From NCBI RefSeq assembly GCF_011068285.1, contig NZ_CP049616.1:2522501-2586500 (forward strand): a stretch of DNA of 64,000 nucleotides. Direction: 5' to 3'. Positions 36,323-47,296 of the stretch are shown here, piece after piece. The position numbers and the translations under genes were made by a program. The notes below the pieces were generated by a model. It saw only the letters and a program-made list of their open reading frames with translations, was not told where the DNA came from and ran no database searches. How positions within the stretch are numbered: the first letter of the stretch is position 1; every line of letters begins with the position of its first letter. This DNA comes from Flagellimonas oceani. Lineage in GTDB: Bacteria; Bacteroidota; Bacteroidia; Flavobacteriales; Flavobacteriaceae.

Positions 36323-37750
36323 CTACGGTCTATTTTCATCAAGTTTGATGTCGTAACGTGCATCGTCCAAATATTTTGAAACCATTTCGTTGAACTCGGG
36401 AGTTATACGGAACAATGCTGTGTGCTCAAGACTGTAGAGTTTTTCCTTATCCTTAAATCCTTTTTTCAAAAGTTCTTCCAAATAGAAGAGCGAGGTTCCA
36501 AAATCATCGTTTTTGGCACTCAACGAGATAATTTTGAAATAATATTCCGTATTCTCGGGTTCCAAAATGGTCTTTAGCATATACAAAAAGGCTAGCGCGT
36601 CCTCGTCCACCACTTCCTCTGCCAATACAAGTGTCACACTATCTTCTGCCAACGCATTCACATAACCCTTTAATCGATGTCCCATTTGCCTCTCAAAAGG
36701 CTTTGGACTGGCCATAAACTTGCCTATCTCCCCCATTTGATAGTTCCACCACCCCAAATTATTAAAGTTATGCGTGTACATATCGTCATCCAAGTAATAC
36801 TGGTAATCTTCCTTTAAGATGGATTCCTGTAAAAAGGCTGCATTCTCCGCTCTTTGCATAACCCTAAACTCTTTGTCGCGCCTTAAATCCCGTTGTTCCA
36901 ACCTAAGGGAATCGGTGTTTTTAAAGGGTCCGTACATGGACATCATCTCGGTCATGTACTGTTCGGCCCATAACAAATCACCAATTTCTTTTAATTGATT
37001 TACTTTTTCCAGATCCTCTCGGTAGGCGTTTTCAATATATGCCGTATCCTTAGGTATCCATTTTCTGCCCATCGCATCCAAAGTGAACAGTTGCATGCCT
37101 TTTTCCAGATAGGAAGCCCCCGGCCACTCGCCGTTGCCATCGTACAACAACACCTGATTTGGAAACTTGTACCTGTTCAGCAACTTGGTATCCATTAACA
37201 TATATGGATAATTAAAATTTTCCTTGTTGACAATCCCCACAAAGTGAAAAGGGTTCTTGGTATTGATCAGTTGACTGTTTGCCAAAGAAGCCCCTATGGA
37301 CATGGCCCCGTTGACACCCGTGATCAAAATGGGCACCAAACTGGCAAACTGACCTCCAGGCCCCCTCCCGGCCGCATAAATCCTATCGCCATGTATGGTC
37401 AACAAACTAGTGACTTTCTGAATTGTTTGGCTAACAACGACCATATTTTTTGTCAAGGAAACACTATCCAACAATTTTGGAGCGGCCAGCACATAACCTT
37501 CATTTTCTGCGGCGAGCATAAACATGGAAAGCGCCTTGTCCGCATTCCCCTGCGTATCCAAAACTACCATCAAGGGCCATTTTTTGTCCATTGTAAATGC
37601 TTTGGGGATATACATAGAATACGTGTTCTGGATGGAATCGTTGATTGAAAGATTCTCAATAATCTCCCCTTTTTTCAGGACCAATTGTTGTGAGAAGCCC
37701 GACATTGCACAAAAAAAGGTCAGAAGCGATAGCAAATGTGTTTTTTTCAT
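36323..37750 (-). CDS. secreted alpha/beta-hydrolase-like protein without catalytic serine
   Basis: A 475-residue exported protein (signal MKKTHLLSLLTFFCAMSGFS). The N-terminal ~230 residues follow an esterase-type alpha/beta-hydrolase plan (YSMYIPKAF, PLMVVLDTQG, IYAAGRGPGGQFAS). The nucleophile elbow GxSxG reads GRGPG (residues 128-132), so serine is glycine. The C-terminal half is helical and repeat-like. Probably a binding or structural protein rather than an esterase. Confidence 0.8.
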   Translation of the reverse strand: MKKTHLLSLLTFFCAMSGFSQQLVLKKGEIIENLSINDSIQNTYSMYIPKAFTMDKKWPLMVVLDTQGNADKALSMFMLAAENEGYVLAAPKLLDSVSLTKNMVVVSQTIQKVTSLLTIHGDRIYAAGRGPGGQFASLVPILITGVNGAMSIGASLANSQLINTKNPFHFVGIVNKENFNYPYMLMDTKLLNRYKFPNQVLLYDGNGEWPGASYLEKGMQLFTLDAMGRKWIPKDTAYIENAYREDLEKVNQLKEIGDLLWAEQYMTEMMSMYGPFKNTDSLRLEQRDLRRDKEFRVMQRAENAAFLQESILKEDYQYYLDDDMYTHNFNNLGWWNYQMGEIGKFMASPKPFERQMGHRLKGYVNALAEDSVTLVLAEEVVDEDALAFLYMLKTILEPENTEYYFKIISLSAKNDDFGTSLFYLEELLKKGFKDKEKLYSLEHTALFRITPEFNEMVSKYLDDARYDIKLDENRP

Positions 37751-37812
37751 AACTCTATTTTAACAAAAATCTAGCCAAAGTCTGTTTCCAAATCATCAAT
37801 TTAACAAGAAAA

Positions 37813-38265
37813 CTACTTAACTGTTTTACTTTTTTTGATGGGAGAATTGGCCACAACATTGGAAAGTACGATATGCGTTCTACATTCACCATACACAATG
37901 AGCTCATCGATAAACTTCTCCAAATGGGACTGATCCCTAAGCACCACCTCCATAATAATGTTCTCATTGCCCGTAATTCGATAACAGTTCACCACCTCCT
38001 GAAAGGTTTTTACCTTCTCCAAAAAAGGCTTCAGCTTCCCCATAAAGGCACGCAACATAATAATGGCCTTTAACTGATAGCCCATCTGATGATAGGATAC
38101 ATTGGCCCCATAACTTTCAATGATTCCGAGGTCTTCCATCTTTTTTACACGCTCCGCAACGGCGGGCGGGGTTAGCCCAACCTTTCTTCCAATATTGGCA
38201 AAAGATTCCCTCGCATTTTGCTGCAAATGATTCAATATTTGCCAATTCAAGTCATCTATCTTCAT
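37813..38265 (-). CDS. Lrp/AsnC family transcriptional regulator
   Basis: A 150-residue regulator with an N-terminal winged HTH (DDLNWQILNHLQQNARES, and VGLTPPAVAERVKKME) and a C-terminal RAM domain (YRITGNENIIMEVVLRD). Family members sense amino acids. It lies 47 bases from the pseudo-hydrolase gene and is divergent from the next ORF. Targets are unknown. Confidence 0.92.
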   Translation of the reverse strand: MKIDDLNWQILNHLQQNARESFANIGRKVGLTPPAVAERVKKMEDLGIIESYGANVSYHQMGYQLKAIIMLRAFMGKLKPFLEKVKTFQEVVNCYRITGNENIIMEVVLRDQSHLEKFIDELIVYGECRTHIVLSNVVANSPIKKSKTVK

Positions 38266-38387
38266 ATCAAAAGAAATTTACCACTATTTTTTTGTTATCG
38301 AAAGTAAAATCGAATAATTGCCTTACTAACAAAAGTAAAAAAATTTGAATCGTGCGTAATTTTATGGTACAAAATTGCTAGAAAAAC

Positions 38388-38789
38388 ATGGAGAGGAATT
38401 CTCTTAACTCCCTTGGTGTATACCGTAGATCTTTGGCCCTTCGCGACATGAGCGAAGCGGTTGCGGTTTATTTTGCTCAAAACAGAGAGATTTTGTCACT
38501 GCGCAAAATCGATTCGTTCCGGGATGATATCTCCAAATCGCTCTTGGCCGATGCCGATTTGATCACCAAAGAAGTGGAACAAGCTGCATTGAGCAATTGC
38601 TATTCCTCGAGAATGAGAAGTCTTTCTTACGTAAATATTATGACCCGCAATATTCTTGCATATTGCAACGGGCTGGAACGGGACGGTGTAAAAGAAAAGG
38701 AATACCTAAATCTCCTCCGTAGAGAAATCCGTATTTTCCGAGTTTCCTTTAAAAAGTGGAGAAAGTCCTTGATCAACAAGAACGACTGA
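38388..38789 (+). CDS. conserved hypothetical alpha-helical protein
   Basis: A 133-residue soluble protein with no signal peptide. It is basic and predicted mostly helical (YRRSLALRDMSEAVAVYFAQ, and a basic C-terminus FRVSFKKWRKSLINKND). I recognise no family. It is divergent from the Lrp gene and converges with icmF with a gap of only 6 bases, so it may not have its own terminator. Confidence 0.7.
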   Translation: MERNSLNSLGVYRRSLALRDMSEAVAVYFAQNREILSLRKIDSFRDDISKSLLADADLITKEVEQAALSNCYSSRMRSLSYVNIMTRNILAYCNGLERDGVKEKEYLNLLRREIRIFRVSFKKWRKSLINKND

Positions 38790-38795
38790 TCACCC

Positions 38796-41700
38796 CTACA
38801 TATTTCTTCGATACTGACCGCCCACTTGGAACAAAGCTTTGGTAATCTGCCCCAATGAGCAATATTTGGCGGCCTCCATCAATTTTTCAAAAATATTTTC
38901 ATTGTTGATGGCAACCTCCTGTAATTCGTTCAACTGTTTTTCAGCTTCATCAGCTTCCCGCTTGTGAAGGTTTTGAAGGGTTTTTATCTGATTTTCCTTT
39001 TCAGCTTCGGTAGCCCGAATCACTTCTGCAGGCAGAATGGTCGGCGAACCTTTGGAGCTCAAAAATGTATTTACCCCAATGATCGGATACTCGCCAGAAT
39101 GTTTCAAGGTTTCATAATGAAGGCTTTCTTCTTGAATTTTGGAGCGTTGGTACATCGTTTCCATAGCACCAAGCACGCCGCCACGCTCGGTAATTCTGTC
39201 AAACTCCATCAAAACGGCCTCTTCGACCAAATCCGTTAGCTCTTCAATGATGAACGAGCCTTGTATCGGATTTTCATTTTTGGCCAGACCCAATTCTTTG
39301 TTGATGATCAACTGAATGGCCATCGCCCTACGAACGGATTCCTCGGTCGGCGTGGTAATCGCCTCATCATATGCATTGGTATGCAGGGAGTTGCAATTAT
39401 CATAAATCGCGTACAGGGCCTGAAGCGTGGTACGGATATCGTTGAAATCAATCTCCTGCGCGTGCAAGCTTCGTCCAGAGGTTTGGATGTGATACTTCAA
39501 CATTTGCGCCCTAGGATTGGCTCCATATTTTTCTTTCAAGGCCTTTGACCAGATTCTACGCGCAACACGACCGATAACTGCATATTCCGGGTCTACGCCG
39601 TTGGAAAAGAAAAACGAGAGGTTGGGCCCAAACTTGTTGATGTCCATTCCACGGCTCAAATAATATTCCACGTAGGTAAACCCATTGGAAAGCGTAAATG
39701 CCAACTGTGTGATGGGGTTGGCACCCGCCTCGGCTATATGGTAACCAGATATGGAAACCGAGTAGAAGTTGCGCACCTGTTGCTCAATAAAATACTCCTG
39801 TACATCGCCCATCAACCGCAACGCGAACTCCGTTGAAAAAATACAGGTGTTCTGTGCTTGGTCCTCCTTTAAAATATCGGCCTGCACCGTACCGCGAACC
39901 TGGTTCAGGGTCTTGGCCTTTATTTCTTGGTAAACATTTTCAGGAAGCACTTGGTCTCCTGTGACCCCTAAAAGCATCAATCCGAGACCATTGTTCCCTT
40001 CGGGAAGCTCGCCATAATATTCGGGCTGTGCTATCCCTTTCTCTTTAAAAATGGCTTTGATTTTGTCTCCGACCTTTTTCTCCAGACCATTTTCTTTGAT
40101 GTATTTCTCACAGTTTTGATCAATCGCCGCATTCATAAAAAAGGCCAACAACATTGGAGCTGGGCCATTAATGGTCATACTCACCGAGGTCATTGGGCTA
40201 CTCAAATCAAATCCGGAATACAGCTTTTTGGCATCATCCAAACAACAAATGGACACCCCTGCGTTACCAATCTTCCCATAAATATCCGGGCGATGGTCTG
40301 GGTCATTTCCATACAAAGTCACTGAGTCAAAAGCGGTGGACAAGCGTTTGGCGGGCATATCCATACTCACATAATGGAATCGACGATTGGTACGCTCCGG
40401 CCCGCCCTCACCGGCAAACATTCGGGTCGGGTCCTCCCCTTCCCTTTTGAAAGGGTATAGTCCAGCAGTATATGGAAATTCACCGGGTACATTTTCCTGT
40501 AAAATCCACTGTAAAATATCGCCCCAAGCTTGGTATTTGGGCAGGGATACTTTTGGAATTTGACTGTGAGAAAGTGATTCGGTATGCGTTTTTATATTGA
40601 CTTCCTTGTCCCTTACTTTAAAGGAATAGATGTCCGCTTTGTAGCGGGCCACTTTTTCCTTCCATTTTAAAATGGCCTCCCAATGATGAGGATTCAAGTG
40701 CATTTTCACCCGATCAAACTCCTTGATGAGCAAATTAACTAGCGCTTTGGATTCCTCATTTTTGAAATGCTTCTCCACTTCCTCTTCATTCAAACCGGTT
40801 TTATCCAAAAATGACTCTTCGGCCTGTTCTTGGTCCATTTCCAAGGTCGATGCCAGCGTTAAAAAGATACCGTAGAGCTTCTGGGCTATTTTGGCTTCTT
40901 CCTTCGCTTTGGCATCATAACTTCTATTGTTTTCGGCTATTTCTGATAAATATCGGGTTCGGGCCGGGGGAATCACATAGATTTTCTCCGCCATTTCTTG
41001 GGTAATCTCAATGGTGGAATTCAAACTGGAACCAGCTTTCTCCACCAAGGTATCCATCACCATTTTATAGAGGCTGTTCATCCCTGGGTCATTGAACTGC
41101 GAAGCGATGGTCCCAAAAATAGGGAGTTCATCTTCATTGGTATGCCATAGTCCGTGGTTACGGGCATATTGTTTTTTTACGTCGCGAAGGGCATCCAAAG
41201 CCCCCCGTTTGTCAAACTTATTGATGGCAACAATATCAGCGAAGTCCAGCATATCGATTTTCTCCAATTGTGTGGCCGCACCAAATTCTGGCGTCATCAC
41301 GTAGAGCGACACATCGCTGTGCTCCAAAATTTCGGTATCGGATTGACCGATTCCGGAGGTCTCCAGAATAATCAGGTCGTATTTTGCTGCTTTCAGCACC
41401 TGTACTGCTTCTGAAACGTGTTTGGACAAGGCCAAATTGGACTGCCTCGTGGCCAAGGAGCGCATATACACCCTATTGCTATTGATGGCGTTCATCCGGA
41501 TTCTATCGCCCAAAAGCGCACCGCCCGTTTTCCGTTTGGAAGGATCCACGGAAACAATCCCGATATGCTTATCTGGAAAGTCCATCAAAAACCGGCGCAC
41601 CAGTTCGTCCACCAAACTGGATTTACCAGCTCCCCCAGTTCCCGTGATTCCCAAAACGGGCACACTGCTTTGCTCCTTTTCGATGAAGGGTTGATGTTTT

Positions 41701-42260
41701 TCAAATTCATCGTGACGGTTTTCGGCCAACGAAATTAAACGGGCCAAGGTATTGGGATGCTTTGCTTGCAGTTCACTTTCCAAGGATTTTCCTTTGGAAA
41801 GGTCCAAATCAGGAACCGCAGTATCGCATCGCTCGATCAAATCATTGATCATCCCCTGCAACCCCATTTCCCGACCATCGTCAGGGGAATAAATCCGTTC
41901 GATACCGTAATCCATCAGCTCCTTGATTTCTTCGGGAAGGATTACACCGCCGCCGCCGCCAAAGATTTTGATGTGTTCAGCACCCCGCTCCTTCAACAAA
42001 TCGAACATATAACGGAAGTATTCGTTGTGCCCCCCTTGATAGGAGGTCATTGCGATGGCATTGGCATCTTCTTGGATGGCACAATCCACCACTTCGGCCA
42101 CACTTCTATCGTGCCCCAAATGAATCACCTCTACCCCGGAAGCTTGAATGATTCTTCTCATAATATTGATGGCGGCATCGTGCCCATCAAACAAGGAAGC
42201 TGCGGTCACAATTCTGATTTTATGCTTAGGGGTGTAGGGTTTAATTTGTTCCATCTGCAA
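38796..42260 (-). CDS. icmF: fused isobutyryl-CoA mutase
   Basis: A 1154-residue fusion of three parts. Residues ~15-145: B12-binding domain ([23 protein letters not shown]). Residues ~200-520: MeaI-like chaperone GTPase ([12 protein letters not shown], Walker A at 205-214). From ~570: the TIM-barrel mutase ([16 protein letters not shown]). Substrate-pocket residues are F in YPFKRE and Q in [10 protein letters not shown], which mark isobutyryl-CoA/butyryl-CoA mutase rather than methylmalonyl-CoA mutase (Y and R). It supports valine or butyrate metabolism. Confidence 0.93.
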   Translation of the reverse strand: MQMEQIKPYTPKHKIRIVTAASLFDGHDAAINIMRRIIQASGVEVIHLGHDRSVAEVVDCAIQEDANAIAMTSYQGGHNEYFRYMFDLLKERGAEHIKIFGGGGGVILPEEIKELMDYGIERIYSPDDGREMGLQGMINDLIERCDTAVPDLDLSKGKSLESELQAKHPNTLARLISLAENRHDEFEKHQPFIEKEQSSVPVLGITGTGGAGKSSLVDELVRRFLMDFPDKHIGIVSVDPSKRKTGGALLGDRIRMNAINSNRVYMRSLATRQSNLALSKHVSEAVQVLKAAKYDLIILETSGIGQSDTEILEHSDVSLYVMTPEFGAATQLEKIDMLDFADIVAINKFDKRGALDALRDVKKQYARNHGLWHTNEDELPIFGTIASQFNDPGMNSLYKMVMDTLVEKAGSSLNSTIEITQEMAEKIYVIPPARTRYLSEIAENNRSYDAKAKEEAKIAQKLYGIFLTLASTLEMDQEQAEESFLDKTGLNEEEVEKHFKNEESKALVNLLIKEFDRVKMHLNPHHWEAILKWKEKVARYKADIYSFKVRDKEVNIKTHTESLSHSQIPKVSLPKYQAWGDILQWILQENVPGEFPYTAGLYPFKREGEDPTRMFAGEGGPERTNRRFHYVSMDMPAKRLSTAFDSVTLYGNDPDHRPDIYGKIGNAGVSICCLDDAKKLYSGFDLSSPMTSVSMTINGPAPMLLAFFMNAAIDQNCEKYIKENGLEKKVGDKIKAIFKEKGIAQPEYYGELPEGNNGLGLMLLGVTGDQVLPENVYQEIKAKTLNQVRGTVQADILKEDQAQNTCIFSTEFALRLMGDVQEYFIEQQVRNFYSVSISGYHIAEAGANPITQLAFTLSNGFTYVEYYLSRGMDINKFGPNLSFFFSNGVDPEYAVIGRVARRIWSKALKEKYGANPRAQMLKYHIQTSGRSLHAQEIDFNDIRTTLQALYAIYDNCNSLHTNAYDEAITTPTEESVRRAMAIQLIINKELGLAKNENPIQGSFIIEELTDLVEEAVLMEFDRITERGGVLGAMETMYQRSKIQEESLHYETLKHSGEYPIIGVNTFLSSKGSPTILPAEVIRATEAEKENQIKTLQNLHKREADEAEKQLNELQEVAINNENIFEKLMEAAKYCSLGQITKALFQVGGQYRRNM

Positions 42261-42396
42261 TAAAGGGTCTAATTTTGCTATGCAATTTACGGAAAATGCA
42301 ATTGAAAATTGATTTTGATTAAGATTGTATAAAAAATATTAAATCTTTGGGCTTCCTTTTTTGAATACCATAATTTTATCGGCTCAAATGTGTTCA

Positions 42397-43245
42397 ATGA
42401 AACTGACCATTCTTATCAACTGTCCGGACCAATCGGGAATTATTCGTTCCGTAACCACCTTTATCCATCAACAAAAAGGCAACGTAGTGTACCTGGACCA
42501 GCACGTGGACAAGCAGGCGGGCGTATTTTTTATGCGTTTGAAAAGTGAATTTGAACAGGAACTGGACCTAACCAAATTCAAAAAAGAATTTAGTAGCGAG
42601 CTAGCTGAACGTTTTCATATGGAATGGGATGCTTATACCGATGTGTACAAGCCAAAAATGGCCATTTTTGTTTCCAAGTACAATCACTGTTTGTATGATC
42701 TATTGAGCCGTTACAATTCTGGAGAGCTTTCTGTTGAGATTCCTTTTATTTTGAGCAATCACAAGGATTTGGAATATGTGGCGGAACAGTTCAACATTCC
42801 GTATTTTCATATTCCTGTGACCAAAGAAACAAAAGACGAAGCAGAGGACAAGCAGCTGGAGCTTTTGGAACAATACGAAGTGGATTTTATTGTGTTGGCG
42901 CGGTACATGCAAATTGTATCACCAAAGGTGATTGATGTTTTCCCACAGAAGATCATCAATATCCACCACTCATTTTTACCTGCCTTTGCAGGGGCAAAGC
43001 CCTACCACGCAGCTTTTGAGCGAGGCGTGAAAATCATTGGCGCCACCAGTCACTACGTTACCGAAGATTTGGATGCTGGGCCCATTATTGAACAGGATGT
43101 TACCACAGTTTCGCATACGCATTCCGTCAAGGATTTTATCGCCAAGGGCAGGGATTTGGAACGTATCGTTCTTTCGCGTGCCGTGCAGCTTCACGTAGCT
43201 CGCAAAACGATGGTCTACAATAATAAAACCGTGATTTTTTCTTAG
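42397..43245 (+). CDS. purU: formyltetrahydrofolate deformylase
   Basis: Hydrolyses 10-formyl-THF to formate and THF, balancing one-carbon pools. 282 residues from the ATG that gives MKLTILINCPDQSGII; the 12 upstream codons from a TTG at 42361 are unsupported. An N-terminal ACT domain precedes the formyltransferase-like catalytic part (LARYMQIVSPKVID, NIHHSFLPAFAGAKPY, and ATSHYVTEDLDAGPII). It is divergent from icmF. Confidence 0.95.
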   Translation: MKLTILINCPDQSGIIRSVTTFIHQQKGNVVYLDQHVDKQAGVFFMRLKSEFEQELDLTKFKKEFSSELAERFHMEWDAYTDVYKPKMAIFVSKYNHCLYDLLSRYNSGELSVEIPFILSNHKDLEYVAEQFNIPYFHIPVTKETKDEAEDKQLELLEQYEVDFIVLARYMQIVSPKVIDVFPQKIINIHHSFLPAFAGAKPYHAAFERGVKIIGATSHYVTEDLDAGPIIEQDVTTVSHTHSVKDFIAKGRDLERIVLSRAVQLHVARKTMVYNNKTVIFS

Positions 43246-43311
43246 TCAAAGATTACGTATCTTCTAATCAACAATTTAATAGCAAATAAACACAACATCA
43301 ATCATTTATAA

Positions 43312-45612
43312 ATGAATCAAGATTATATACAACCCAATCCATGGAGCATTATTGAAGAAGATTTTGACAAAGAGCGTGTCAAATCTTCCGAAAGTCTCTT
43401 CAGTATAGGCAACGGAGCCATGGGGCAACGCGCCAATTTCGAAGAATCCTATTCGGGCCCCACTTTTCAGGGGAGCTATATCGGAGGGGTGTACTATCCC
43501 GACAAAACCCGTGTTGGCTGGTGGAAAAATGGTTATCCGGAATATTTTGCCAAGGTCATAAATGCCCCGAATTGGATAGGAATTGATGTAGAAATTGATG
43601 GTACTCCGCTGGATTTGGCTACCTGCTCCAATATCAAAAATTTTAAGCGTGAACTGAATATGAAAGAGGGGTGGTACCGTAGAAATTTTGTGGCCACCAC
43701 GCCAAATAAAATAGAGATAGAGGTCGTTGCCACACGTTTTTTGAGTCTGTCCCACGATGAAGTCGGAGCCATCCAATTTGAAATCACCCCGCTGAATTCC
43801 AATGCCGAAATTGTTTTCAAACCCTATATTGATGCCGGTATCACCAATGAAGACAGTAACTGGGACGATAAATTTTGGAACACAACGGATATCTCCTGCG
43901 ACAAAAACAGGGCCTTTATTGAATCCCATACTATGAAAACCCACTTTAAGGTGTGCACCTTTATGCAAGCGCATTTGGTTTATGGCGATGCTGTAAATGA
44001 AACTCCCGATACTTTGAACGAAAAGGAGCTTTCCATCGGTTTTGAGTTCCATCAAAACGTAAAAAAGGGAGAAAAAGTAAGTTTGGTAAAGTTTGGAGGG
44101 TATACGGTAGACCGAAACCATGATGCCGACAAATTAAAGCAAACCGCGAATCAAGCTCTGGACCAAGTATCTTCCCTTGGGTTTGATGGCCTTCTCAAAG
44201 CGCAGAAAAAAGCTTGGGCTCAGATTTGGGAAATGAGCGACATCCATATTGAAGGCGATGTAAAGGCACAACAAGGGATTCGTTTCAATATTTTTCAACT
44301 GAACCAGACCTATACCGGAACCGATTCCAGATTGAACATTGGCCCGAAAGGATTTACGGGCGAAAAATATGGTGGAAGCACCTATTGGGACACCGAAGCG
44401 TACTGCCTGCCATTTTATATGGCGACCAAAAATCAGGAAGTGGCTAGAAAATTGCTCAAATATCGCTATAACCACTTGGAAAAAGCAATTGAAAACGCGG
44501 AAAAACTTGGTTTTAAAAATGGTGCCGCACTCTACCCAATGGTCACGATGAATGGTGAGGAGTGCCATAACGAGTGGGAAATCACTTTTGAAGAAATCCA
44601 CCGGAATGGAGCCATAGCCTACGCCATTTACAACTATACGAAATACACCCAAGACCATAGTTACATTCCAGAAATGGGGTTGGAAGTACTGATTGGAATT
44701 GCGCGTTTTTGGCAGCAACGGGTCAATTGGTCCGAACACCGCAAGAAATATGTGATGTTGGGCGTGACCGGCCCCAACGAATACGAGAACAACGTCAACA
44801 ACAACTGGTACACGAACTACTTGGCCAAATGGTGTCTGGAATATGCCTTGGAACAATTGGAGCAGGTACAGCAAAATCATCCGGATGATTACAAAAGGGT
44901 TTTGGAAAAAACGAAATTGACCAACGATGAAACCGGGTTATGGAAAAAAGTTGCCGCACATATGTATTTTCCATATTCCGAAGAACACGGTGTTTACCTT
45001 CAGCAAGATGGTTTTCTGGACAAGGATTTGGTCCGCGTGGCGGATTTGGACAAAAAGGAACGACCCATCAACCAGCATTGGAGCTGGGATAGAATCTTGC
45101 GTTCGCCTTACATCAAACAGGCGGATACCTTGCAGGGGTTCTATTTCTTTGAAGACCATTTTACGGAGCAGGAACTGGAAAAGCATTTTGATTTTTATGA
45201 ACCTTTCACCGTGCATGAATCGTCACTTTCGCCCTGCGTTCACTCGGTACAGGCAGCCAAACTGGGAAGAATGGAGCAAGCTTACACCTTCTATCTGCGA
45301 ACTTCCCGATTGGATTTGGACGACTATAACAAGGAGGTCGAAGAAGGACTGCACATTACTTCCATGGCAGGGACTTGGATGAGCATTGTGGAAGGATTTG
45401 GTGGTATGCGTGTCAAGGACGGAAAACTTTCTTTTGCCCCTAAAATACCTGAACAATGGAATAGCTATTCGTTTAAAATAAATTTTAGGGATCGAATTTT
45501 AAAAGTAACGGTAACACAGGCAGGGACTAGATTTGATATTGATGAAGGAGAAGCCATTACCATTATGGTCAACGACGAACCAGTGACACTATCCAATCAG
45601 GATCAAAAATAA
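43312..45612 (+). CDS. glycoside hydrolase family 65 (maltose phosphorylase type)
   Basis: A 766-residue GH65 protein, cytoplasmic (no signal). Layout: N-terminal beta-sandwich (~1-270), linker, (alpha/alpha)6 barrel, C-terminal sheet. The general-acid region is GVTGPNEYENNVNNNWYTNY, with the phosphate-site region IKQADTLQGFYFF and HESSLSPCVHS. Members phosphorolyse maltose, trehalose or kojibiose. In many flavobacteria it sits with beta-phosphoglucomutase and Sus genes; here it is alone. Confidence 0.88.
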   Translation: MNQDYIQPNPWSIIEEDFDKERVKSSESLFSIGNGAMGQRANFEESYSGPTFQGSYIGGVYYPDKTRVGWWKNGYPEYFAKVINAPNWIGIDVEIDGTPLDLATCSNIKNFKRELNMKEGWYRRNFVATTPNKIEIEVVATRFLSLSHDEVGAIQFEITPLNSNAEIVFKPYIDAGITNEDSNWDDKFWNTTDISCDKNRAFIESHTMKTHFKVCTFMQAHLVYGDAVNETPDTLNEKELSIGFEFHQNVKKGEKVSLVKFGGYTVDRNHDADKLKQTANQALDQVSSLGFDGLLKAQKKAWAQIWEMSDIHIEGDVKAQQGIRFNIFQLNQTYTGTDSRLNIGPKGFTGEKYGGSTYWDTEAYCLPFYMATKNQEVARKLLKYRYNHLEKAIENAEKLGFKNGAALYPMVTMNGEECHNEWEITFEEIHRNGAIAYAIYNYTKYTQDHSYIPEMGLEVLIGIARFWQQRVNWSEHRKKYVMLGVTGPNEYENNVNNNWYTNYLAKWCLEYALEQLEQVQQNHPDDYKRVLEKTKLTNDETGLWKKVAAHMYFPYSEEHGVYLQQDGFLDKDLVRVADLDKKERPINQHWSWDRILRSPYIKQADTLQGFYFFEDHFTEQELEKHFDFYEPFTVHESSLSPCVHSVQAAKLGRMEQAYTFYLRTSRLDLDDYNKEVEEGLHITSMAGTWMSIVEGFGGMRVKDGKLSFAPKIPEQWNSYSFKINFRDRILKVTVTQAGTRFDIDEGEAITIMVNDEPVTLSNQDQK

Positions 45613-45688
45613 TTCATCTAAAAATCTTGAATAATCAGTCGAATTGAAAGTATTCGAAGTATTTTCATAACATCTTAAAAATTTAACC

Positions 45689-46393
45689 ATGAAAAGATTA
45701 TTGCTATGCGTATTGGTATTTCAACTTGTAGGCTGTGCTGAACTGCAGCAAGTTGTAAACCAATTGCCCCAAGGAACCACTGGAATCGGAAACGACCAAA
45801 TAGCCCAAGGATTACGGGAAGCCCTAAACATGGGCATTGAGAAACAAGTGGAGAAACTTACGAGCGAAAATGGGTTTTACAGAAATGAACTGGTCAAAAT
45901 CCTGCTGCCCGAAGAGCTTCAAAAAGTGGACAAGACCTTGCGCGATGTTGGCCTATCCAGTTTGGCGGACGAAGGATTGCGAATCATCAACCGTGCCGCG
46001 GAAGATGCCGTTGGCGAAGCCACTCCCATATTTGTAGATGCAGTAAAAGGCATCACTTTTAACGATGCAAAACAGATTCTGTTAGGGAACGATAACGCAG
46101 CAACCCAGTATTTACAACGTGCCACGAAAACACAGTTGTACAACAAGTTCAACCCGATCATCAAAAATTCGTTCCAAAAAGTGGGCGCCGACCAAATCTG
46201 GAGCAATATTATTACCAAGTATAACAGCTTGCCATTGACCAATGATGTAAACCCGGATTTAACGGATTACACCACCAACGAAGCTTTGGAAGGAGTCTAC
46301 ACCATGATAGCGGTAGAGGAGAAGGAAATTAGGACAAAAGTTTCGTCCAGAACTACAGATTTGTTAAAAAAGGTCTTCGCGCTTCAAGATTAA
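45689..46393 (+). CDS. DUF4197 lipoprotein
   Basis: A 234-residue exported protein with signal MKRLLLCVLVFQLVGC (lipobox). The body fits DUF4197: GLREALNMGIEKQVEKL, LLPEELQKVDKTLRDVGL, NPDLTDYTTNEALEGVYTMI. Function is unknown. It follows the GH65 gene by 76 bases, so co-transcription is possible but not shown. Confidence 0.87.
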   Translation: MKRLLLCVLVFQLVGCAELQQVVNQLPQGTTGIGNDQIAQGLREALNMGIEKQVEKLTSENGFYRNELVKILLPEELQKVDKTLRDVGLSSLADEGLRIINRAAEDAVGEATPIFVDAVKGITFNDAKQILLGNDNAATQYLQRATKTQLYNKFNPIIKNSFQKVGADQIWSNIITKYNSLPLTNDVNPDLTDYTTNEALEGVYTMIAVEEKEIRTKVSSRTTDLLKKVFALQD

Positions 46394-46562
46394 TCATAAT
46401 TTTTTGACAAAAATGCAATAACTCAAAAAAGAAGGCGTTATAAACTCAATAATTAAGTGTAATTATAACAAATTCCTAAAGTTAAATTAACCTTGATCTA
46501 GAGGTTAAACTTGAATTTTGTACAAGTTATCTGAGTTAGCATTTTTTTGAGTTAGTTAGTTT

Positions 46563-46590
46563 AAAAACCGGTGTTGTTCACCGGTTTTTT
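46563..46590. terminator. bidirectional terminator, overlaps the stop of the DUF1579-like gene
   Basis: AAAAACCGGTG / CACCGGTTTTTT stem, 5-base loop. It contains the stop codon of the minus-strand gene, so that gene ends inside its own terminator. Confidence 0.85.
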
Positions 46591-47108
46591 GCTTTTTGGA
46601 CTTTTCGGTACAATCCATCAAAAGCAATGGTGGCCGTGCCGTTATTTTCAAGGACCTCCCACAACTGCCTAACGGTTCCATCATCATTTTTGGTCCAAGT
46701 AATTCGGTTCGTATATGTTTTGCCGTCTTTTTCAAACGCTCCCGAAGCCAATATCATTTGGTCACCCTTCCTATTGCCCTTCAATTTTAGAACCGCGCCT
46801 GCATTGTCCACCCACAATTGCTCCCATTGATTGGTTTGGGCATTGAAAAAATTAAGGCTGGTCCCTGTATATCCAGCATTGGCACTTGTCCAGTTTTCCC
46901 GGATCACACAACCATCTTCCTCTTTGGCAATGCTACTGGAACCGGCAGGTGACCCATCTTGCGAGTTGACCACTTCCCACTCCCCTATCCAAAAATCGAA
47001 AGCACGGTGGTCTTCAGAACAGCAGTTACAATTTTGGGCATCTTGCGCAAACAAGGTAAGCTGCAAAAAACAAGCTAAAATGAATACTGATTTTCGCATT
47101 GGCTGCAT
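46578..47108 (-). CDS. secreted DUF1579/lipocalin-like protein
   Basis: A 176-residue exported protein with a signal peptide ending FAQ. The pattern AFDFWIGEWEV, then VIRENWTSANAGYTGTSLN and WEQLWVDNAGAVLKLKG, matches the DUF1579-like beta-barrel seen across Bacteroidota. A second ATG at residue 4 (47099) is an equally good start. Cysteines after the signal (NCNCCSEDH) may bind metal. Role unknown. Confidence 0.78.
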   Translation of the reverse strand: MQPMRKSVFILACFLQLTLFAQDAQNCNCCSEDHRAFDFWIGEWEVVNSQDGSPAGSSSIAKEEDGCVIRENWTSANAGYTGTSLNFFNAQTNQWEQLWVDNAGAVLKLKGNRKGDQMILASGAFEKDGKTYTNRITWTKNDDGTVRQLWEVLENNGTATIAFDGLYRKVQKAKNR

Positions 47109-47266
47109 TTATTTTAAAACTGTCCTTTTAAAGATACGTTAATTTTATCCTAACCCAATGTAAGCCTTCGCAGCAAAACCGTGGCAATACGTTAAATTTT
47201 AGATAAATTACCTGATTTATAGACGTATACCTGCAACCAACGTAGTCCATCAGCATCTTTTGAACG

Positions 47267-47274
47267 TATCTTTG
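47267..47274 (+). promoter_or_regulatory. -7 box upstream of the 63-residue protein
   Basis: TATCTTTG matches TAnnTTTG, 22 bases before the ATG at 47297. No matching -33. Confidence 0.45.
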
Positions 47275-47296
47275 TTATTAACGAATCTTGAGAGCT

